Source of the DNA: HXMU1420-13 sp024742815
Lineage (GTDB): Bacteria; Bacteroidota; Rhodothermia; Balneolales; Balneolaceae
Direction of reading: 5' to 3'
Assembly (NCBI GenBank): GCA_024742815.1
Contig: JANSXX010000011.1
Span: forward strand, 1 to 64,000
DNA: 64,000 nucleotides
Below, piece after piece: positions 59,846 to 64,000 of the stretch. Position 1 is the first letter of the stretch. Every line of letters starts with the position of its first letter. Position numbers and translations under genes: made by a program. The notes under the pieces are model-generated. The model was not told the DNA's origin and did not search any database. It saw only the letters and a program-made list of their open reading frames with translations.

Positions 59846-60967
59846 CTATCCAATCACATTTACCATCTCAAAAATTGGCAAATATAAAGCAACGATAATC
59901 ACCCCTATGATCAGACCTATAAATACGATTAAAATAGGTTCAATTACTGAAGTAAGTCCTTCTACCAACATGTCGAGTTCTTCCTCATAAAGAACAGCGA
60001 CTTGCTTCAGCATTTCGTGTAAACTGGCTGTTTCTTCTCCCACACTAATCATTTGGGTTACCATTAATGGGAAAATGCTTGATTTAGCTAACGACTTATT
60101 CATGCTTTTCCCTTTCTTGATGGAGCTTAACAGGCTATTTACTTCTTTTTGAAGTACAACATTTTGTGAGGAATCTTTCAAAACATTCAGTGAGTCTGTT
60201 AGGGTAACACCACTAGAAAGTAAGGTAGATAAGGTGTCCGAAAACTGGCTGATTAACCCTTTTCGATACATTTCTCCAAAGTAAGGAATCGCCAATTTAC
60301 CCCTGTCAATAAACATCCTTCCCTTTTCTGTTCCTGCAAAGTTTCTGAAGAAGACTCCTAAAGCTATTGCAACACCTAAAATCCATAAAAGGTAATTGGT
60401 TAGGAAATCACTCACGGCAAGAATCAATAGGGTTGGTGTCGGTAAGTCCGCTTCAAAGTCGCGATACATATCCACAAAAGTAGGAACCACGAAAACCAAC
60501 AGAAAACTAACAGCTGCAACTGCCACGGTAATAATAATGGCTGGGTAAACCAACGCCATTCGAATCGATTGCTTTAATTTGTAGGCTTTTTCCTGGTATT
60601 TGGACATCCGTAATAACACCTCTTCCAAATTACCCGACAACTCCCCAACTCTGGTGAGTTGGATAAATACCGTATCAAACACTTTGGGATGTTTACTGAG
60701 CGACTGAGACAAACTTTTGCCTCTTTTCACATTCGAACGGATATCCTGAAGGATTCCAAGAAACTTTGTATGAGTAGTTTGCAGAATTGCTGTATCCAGA
60801 CATTTAAGCAAGGTAAGTTTGGCCTTTAACATTACTGCTAGATTTCGCGTGAACTCAATCACTAATTTTTCCGGAATGAATGGCAGAAATGGTATCTCAA
60901 TATCACGAGCACCATTCGCCTTTGACTTCTTCTTTTCGAGCTTTTGTAAAGTTGGAGGAAGTCCCAT
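59846..60967 (-). CDS. GspF/PilC-type inner-membrane platform protein
   Basis: The protein has the two repeated GspF domains, each with the LTRVGELSGNLEEVLLRMSKY-like core (two parts: FIQLTRVGELSGN and MISVGEETASLHEML). Membrane helices lie at about 155-180, 205-230 and 345-370. The start at 60967 shares one base with the preceding stop (TAATG), which supports it over a frame reaching 60991. GspF proteins form the platform for type II secretion or type IV pili. It lies after three prepilin-like genes in one unit. Confidence 0.88.
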   Translation of the reverse strand: MGLPPTLQKLEKKKSKANGARDIEIPFLPFIPEKLVIEFTRNLAVMLKAKLTLLKCLDTAILQTTHTKFLGILQDIRSNVKRGKSLSQSLSKHPKVFDTVFIQLTRVGELSGNLEEVLLRMSKYQEKAYKLKQSIRMALVYPAIIITVAVAAVSFLLVFVVPTFVDMYRDFEADLPTPTLLILAVSDFLTNYLLWILGVAIALGVFFRNFAGTEKGRMFIDRGKLAIPYFGEMYRKGLISQFSDTLSTLLSSGVTLTDSLNVLKDSSQNVVLQKEVNSLLSSIKKGKSMNKSLAKSSIFPLMVTQMISVGEETASLHEMLKQVAVLYEEELDMLVEGLTSVIEPILIVFIGLIIGVIIVALYLPIFEMVNVIG

Positions 60968-61440
60968 TATCGCCTTTGCACAGCCTCCCATAATTTAGGT
61001 TGTCGGTCGGCTATTAGAATGGTCTGAATGTTCGATTTATCACCTTTGATGTATTTGAGTTCAAATCGACTCATTTTTTCTTCCAGCCTCCATCTTTTGA
61101 TATACAAACTATCCCCATGATCAGAAATTGGAATTCCATTTCTTGTTAGAGCGTGATTTAGATTGGAATATTGGGTAGTTCTGCCATCCGAAAACTTAAA
61201 GACCAAATTTGAATCAGCTTTGGAAATATAATTGGAAAGTAAAGCATCCCGGTACAATCGTTCGGTTGTAATCTGAGATTCATTAATCGTGTTTACCGAT
61301 TCCCTCCAATTGTTCATTTGGCGAGCTGTAAAAATAAATACACTCCCAACAATGGTTGATATGATAGTCAGCAAGGTTAAGGCTACCAAAATTTCAACCA
61401 CGGTATAACCGTCCTCGTTATCGATTATTTGTTGTACCAA
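60967..61440 (-). CDS. Prepilin-like protein (GspJ-type)
   Basis: The 157-residue protein has a type IV prepilin start: short basic-acidic leader, Gly at residue 11, then YTVVEILVALTLLTIISTIVG with Glu at mature position 5. The rest is a short soluble domain with MNNWRESVNTI. Size and position between a GspI-like and a GspF gene suggest a minor pseudopilin of the GspJ kind. It overlaps the upstream gene by 16 bases. Confidence 0.78.
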   Translation of the reverse strand: MVQQIIDNEDGYTVVEILVALTLLTIISTIVGSVFIFTARQMNNWRESVNTINESQITTERLYRDALLSNYISKADSNLVFKFSDGRTTQYSNLNHALTRNGIPISDHGDSLYIKRWRLEEKMSRFELKYIKGDKSNIQTILIADRQPKLWEAVQRR

Positions 61441-61790
61441 ATACGTGCCGTTTCTAAGGTTATGATCGGTAGTTTAGTAGTGTCGCGTTTAAACACATCT
61501 ACTGCCAAATAATATAGGTCTTCTTGATGTGTGATCGTACGTTTTACCACCCATTTCCCATCAGTTCGAATAAAACTCGAATCATTTTCGCTTGCAATAA
61601 TCGTTTCCATCTCATTTCTGGCAAGTTGATAGCTATCCACTTTATCCTTAACCAACCAATTACTTCCAATGTAGGTTAAAAACATGGTGGAAGGAACCAG
61701 CACCGCTAATAAGATGGCCATTGCCACTAAGAACTCTACCAATGAAGCCCCTTCTTCGTCATTCCACCACTTCATTCGGTGATCCTCCAA
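61425..61790 (-). CDS. Prepilin-like protein (GspI-type)
   Basis: The 121-residue protein has the prepilin motif GASLVEFLVAMAILLAVLVPS with Glu at mature position 5, then a small domain (SYQLARNEMETIIASEN) typical of minor pseudopilins of the GspI/PilV kind. It overlaps both neighbours. A later start at MKWWNDEEG is also possible. Confidence 0.75.
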   Translation of the reverse strand: MEDHRMKWWNDEEGASLVEFLVAMAILLAVLVPSTMFLTYIGSNWLVKDKVDSYQLARNEMETIIASENDSSFIRTDGKWVVKRTITHQEDLYYLAVDVFKRDTTKLPIITLETARIWYNK

Positions 61791-63064
61791 TCTAATACAC
61801 CTAACTCTTGTTGATTTGATGACAAAATTGGAATAATAAAATCCTTAGGTCGTTTACTTAGGTCAAAAATTCCTTCTCTTATCCAATTTTTATAGGTTGT
61901 TGGGGATTCATAAAATTCAAATTGATGGGTAATTACCGTACCATGAATTTCACCCTTAACTTCCGAAATACCGGTATTGATATAAGCACCACGAACCAGA
62001 GCACTAGAATCAATAATGTTCTTAAAGTCTGAGTTTTCCGCTGAACTCATAGATTGATGAATACTAAATACCATTCCATCTACAGTTGATTTCCCAGTAA
62101 GTAAAATTGGAGCTACTTCTTCGAAATTAGTAGGATTGAAGTAGCTTAATACTATACTTGGGTAATGCAAATAAACTTCATCTGAAATTGAAATTGGACC
62201 ATTTGATATGATTTGTCCTTGTAGTTCAGCCGTTTTTTTAATGTTGATGTAGGCTCCAGCTTGAAAAACTAAATGATCCCCATTTACATCCGCCTCAATC
62301 TTCAAGCTATCCCTCACAATTAATTTTGTGAAGGCTGGTAAAGATAACGGCTCCAAAATGGTTGCATTCCCTTCAACCATTATTGTATGAACAGACCTGT
62401 CTATATTTACTAAATCAGAATCATCGACTGAGTCTTTAAATACATATATTTTCTCCTCCCTATCTAGCTCAGAATATTCACTATTTACCAGCTTGGTTAA
62501 ACTATCCAATACTGGAATAATCAATTCAGCATTAAAAACATCTGATGTTCCCACTACATTAGATTCAATGTTACCGGTAAATGCTACTCCCTTAAAATTT
62601 TCGGTGCGATAGCCCTTAGACCCTAATTTCATATCTCCGTTAATTAACGGATTACCGGTCAGCGTTAACGCTGAAATTGTATCTGTTAAAAAAATGGAGT
62701 AGTTAAACTCTTCATCCGCTTTGGCCCCAATCATAGTTTGTATTGTAGTACCGGATTTAGACGCGGTTACTAATGAATATAAACCATGCCGTCGTTCTGT
62801 CACACCAGCATTTATTGCAATCAACTCATTTACTTCGCTCAAAGAACCTTTACTTTTAGAAAAGATATATTCGCTGAGCATCTTTTCTGTTTGATATATG
62901 GCTTTTGTTTGTTCTATATCTCGCTGTATAAATCTGCTCTGCAACACCATAGCTGAAAGAATGGCTCCAATTGACACCAAAATTATCGTGGAAATTACCA
63001 ACACTGAGGTTAGTGCAGAACCTTCTTCAGACGATGTAAACTCTTCGAACCAAACTTTTTGCAT
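61772..63064 (-). CDS. Large prepilin-like protein (GspK/PilX-type N-terminus)
   Basis: The N-terminus has a leader and Gly followed by SALTSVLVISTIILVSIGAIL, a prepilin-like helix without Glu at position 5, as in GspK and PilX proteins. The 360-residue remainder contains a stretch of polymer-like strands (IKKTAELQGQIISNGPISI) reminiscent of bactofilin or right-handed beta-helix proteins, but no named domain was recognised. At 430 residues it is large for a minor pilin. It heads the pilin unit and lies 18 bases after the gene upstream. Confidence 0.68.
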   Translation of the reverse strand: MQKVWFEEFTSSEEGSALTSVLVISTIILVSIGAILSAMVLQSRFIQRDIEQTKAIYQTEKMLSEYIFSKSKGSLSEVNELIAINAGVTERRHGLYSLVTASKSGTTIQTMIGAKADEEFNYSIFLTDTISALTLTGNPLINGDMKLGSKGYRTENFKGVAFTGNIESNVVGTSDVFNAELIIPVLDSLTKLVNSEYSELDREEKIYVFKDSVDDSDLVNIDRSVHTIMVEGNATILEPLSLPAFTKLIVRDSLKIEADVNGDHLVFQAGAYINIKKTAELQGQIISNGPISISDEVYLHYPSIVLSYFNPTNFEEVAPILLTGKSTVDGMVFSIHQSMSSAENSDFKNIIDSSALVRGAYINTGISEVKGEIHGTVITHQFEFYESPTTYKNWIREGIFDLSKRPKDFIIPILSSNQQELGVLDWRITE

Positions 63065-63081
63065 GTACTCAACTTACAAAA

Positions 63082-63780
63082 TCATTCTTTGCTATTATAA
63101 GCCCTTATAGCCTTCTCGGTTAGATTTTGCTTTGCAAAATGGGGGATCCAAGAGCTGAAACCAACAACGCCCAGCCCTAGTACTGCCCCTGTAAAGTCAG
63201 GCTCCTCTTTATCTGCCTGAGCACTTATGGTTGATGCCGCCAATGCTACTCCTCCAACGATACCTATCACCTGCAAGGCAGTAAGTCCGTCGCGTTGATT
63301 TAAATACTGCATACTGGTTGGATTATCGTAGAGCTCTTGTTTTAAGTTCCTCGCATTAGCTTTCATTATTGGACCGTCATTTTTGGAAAAGAATTGCATA
63401 TTACTGCCACCTGAACTGGGCCCTATGTAGGTCATTGTTCCGTTTGGACCGGGAATCCAAGTTGGTCCGCTACTGGGTACATAGCGAGTAAACAAATCAA
63501 TATTTCCTTCCTGAATTCTACGAGCAAAAGCATCCCCGAATCCACCGTGCATACGTACGAAATATCCTTCACTTGATTGATATTTTTCCACCTCTTGCAT
63601 AAGGATGGTTGTGGTATCGTTTAGAATGATGCGAGATTTTTTAAGAAACGGTTCCTTTACTTCAACTTTACCTTCATAGCGTGTTCCATTCTTCAATTCT
63701 ACAAAGTCGGTGGATTGGCTAAGACCATTAGTAGAGAATAGCGCAAAAAATAGGAGTCCCAGTTTGGTGATTTTATTCAT
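63082..63780 (-). CDS. Secreted protein of unknown function next to the pilin genes
   Basis: A signal peptide (ITKLGLLFFALFSTNGLSQ) is followed by a small domain (ELKNGTRYEGKVEVKEPF) with an SH3-like pattern, a Gly/Pro/Ser-rich middle, and one hydrophobic segment (LTALQVIGIVGGVALAASTI, about 168-187). No family was recognised. It is 17 bases upstream of the large prepilin-like gene and probably cotranscribed with it. Confidence 0.7.
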   Translation of the reverse strand: MNKITKLGLLFFALFSTNGLSQSTDFVELKNGTRYEGKVEVKEPFLKKSRIILNDTTTILMQEVEKYQSSEGYFVRMHGGFGDAFARRIQEGNIDLFTRYVPSSGPTWIPGPNGTMTYIGPSSGGSNMQFFSKNDGPIMKANARNLKQELYDNPTSMQYLNQRDGLTALQVIGIVGGVALAASTISAQADKEEPDFTGAVLGLGVVGFSSWIPHFAKQNLTEKAIRAYNSKE

Positions 63781-64000
63781 TATTCATATCCGAATTAAGC
63801 AATTAATTATACTTAGCAAGAGTATTAAACAAAAGATTTGTTTCAAAGTTTTTTCGGGTGTGAAATCGTGTATATATATGTCGCCACTGAAGCACTTAAC
63901 AACGGGTTAGGTGATAATCATACTTTTATGATCTACCCTAAATAAAAACAGTTCGATTACATTTCACCTCGATCACGTTTTAACAAAAGTGATTCTATAC

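Noticed and set aside
1..64000. CRISPR arrays, rRNA genes or a phage module
   Set aside because: No regularly spaced direct repeats, rRNA sequence or phage structural genes were seen. The only mobile DNA recognised is the IS256-like end at the left edge.

Overview
The window looks like a chromosomal segment of a motile, marine-type member of the Balneolota/Rhodothermota side of the Bacteroidota group. Two large secreted proteins end in type IX secretion sorting domains with the NYPNPFNPST signature, which is typical of Bacteroidota relatives, yet the window also encodes much of a flagellum and a full chemotaxis pathway, which most classical Bacteroidota lack. The lineage is inferred from protein style only; no marker gene was placed on a tree.

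Layout. (1) 1-141: the end of an IS256-like element beside fliR. (2) 322-6808, minus strand: motA-motB-fliL-fliM-fliN-fliO-fliP-fliQ-fliR (stator, C-ring and export gate). (3) 7369-19243, minus strand: flgB-flgC-small ORF-fliE-fliF-fliG-fliH-fliI-fliJ-ylxF/motE-like-fliK-flgD-flgE (rod, MS ring, export ATPase, hook), closed by a terminator. (4) 19458-25424: an atypical histidine kinase, an Aer-type PAS protein without a signalling domain, a PAS/HisKA_2 kinase and a Cache chemoreceptor. (5) 25453-32231, minus strand: a porin-like barrel protein, two periplasmic TonB-C-terminal-domain proteins, two more chemoreceptors and CheW. (6) 32841-40843, minus strand: three chemotaxis units, cheY-cheX-cheA-cheR, cheD-small ORF, and cheX2-cheB-cheY2. 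(7) 41100-44285: an orphan small protein, a second atypical kinase and a hybrid kinase. (8) 44380-52936, plus strand: a GH81 beta-1,3-glucanase, a ThuA/sugar-dehydrogenase multidomain secreted protein, a peptidoglycan amidase and a DUF1456 protein. (9) 53081-59635: gltB, hisF, a short menE-like gene and a CAT-anticodon tRNA. (10) 59846-63780, minus strand: GspF, three prepilin-like proteins and an unknown secreted protein.

The clearest signal not explained by the gene list is a recurring promoter-like motif, TAAG-N15/16-CCGATAA, found by eye upstream of nine genes. It matches the classical sigma-28 (FliA) consensus. It precedes motA, the che operons, cheW, two kinase/PAS genes, the porin-chemoreceptor pair and a TonB-like periplasmic gene, while the early flgB operon carries only a weaker sigma-54-like site. 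This suggests a two-tier flagellar hierarchy and ties several uncharacterised genes to motility. CheA carries a tandemly duplicated 158-residue N-terminal unit, FliM lacks the usual N-terminal CheY-binding segment, and two kinases at either end of the cluster share an unusual phospho-acceptor box. Together these point to a modified chemotaxis signalling route.
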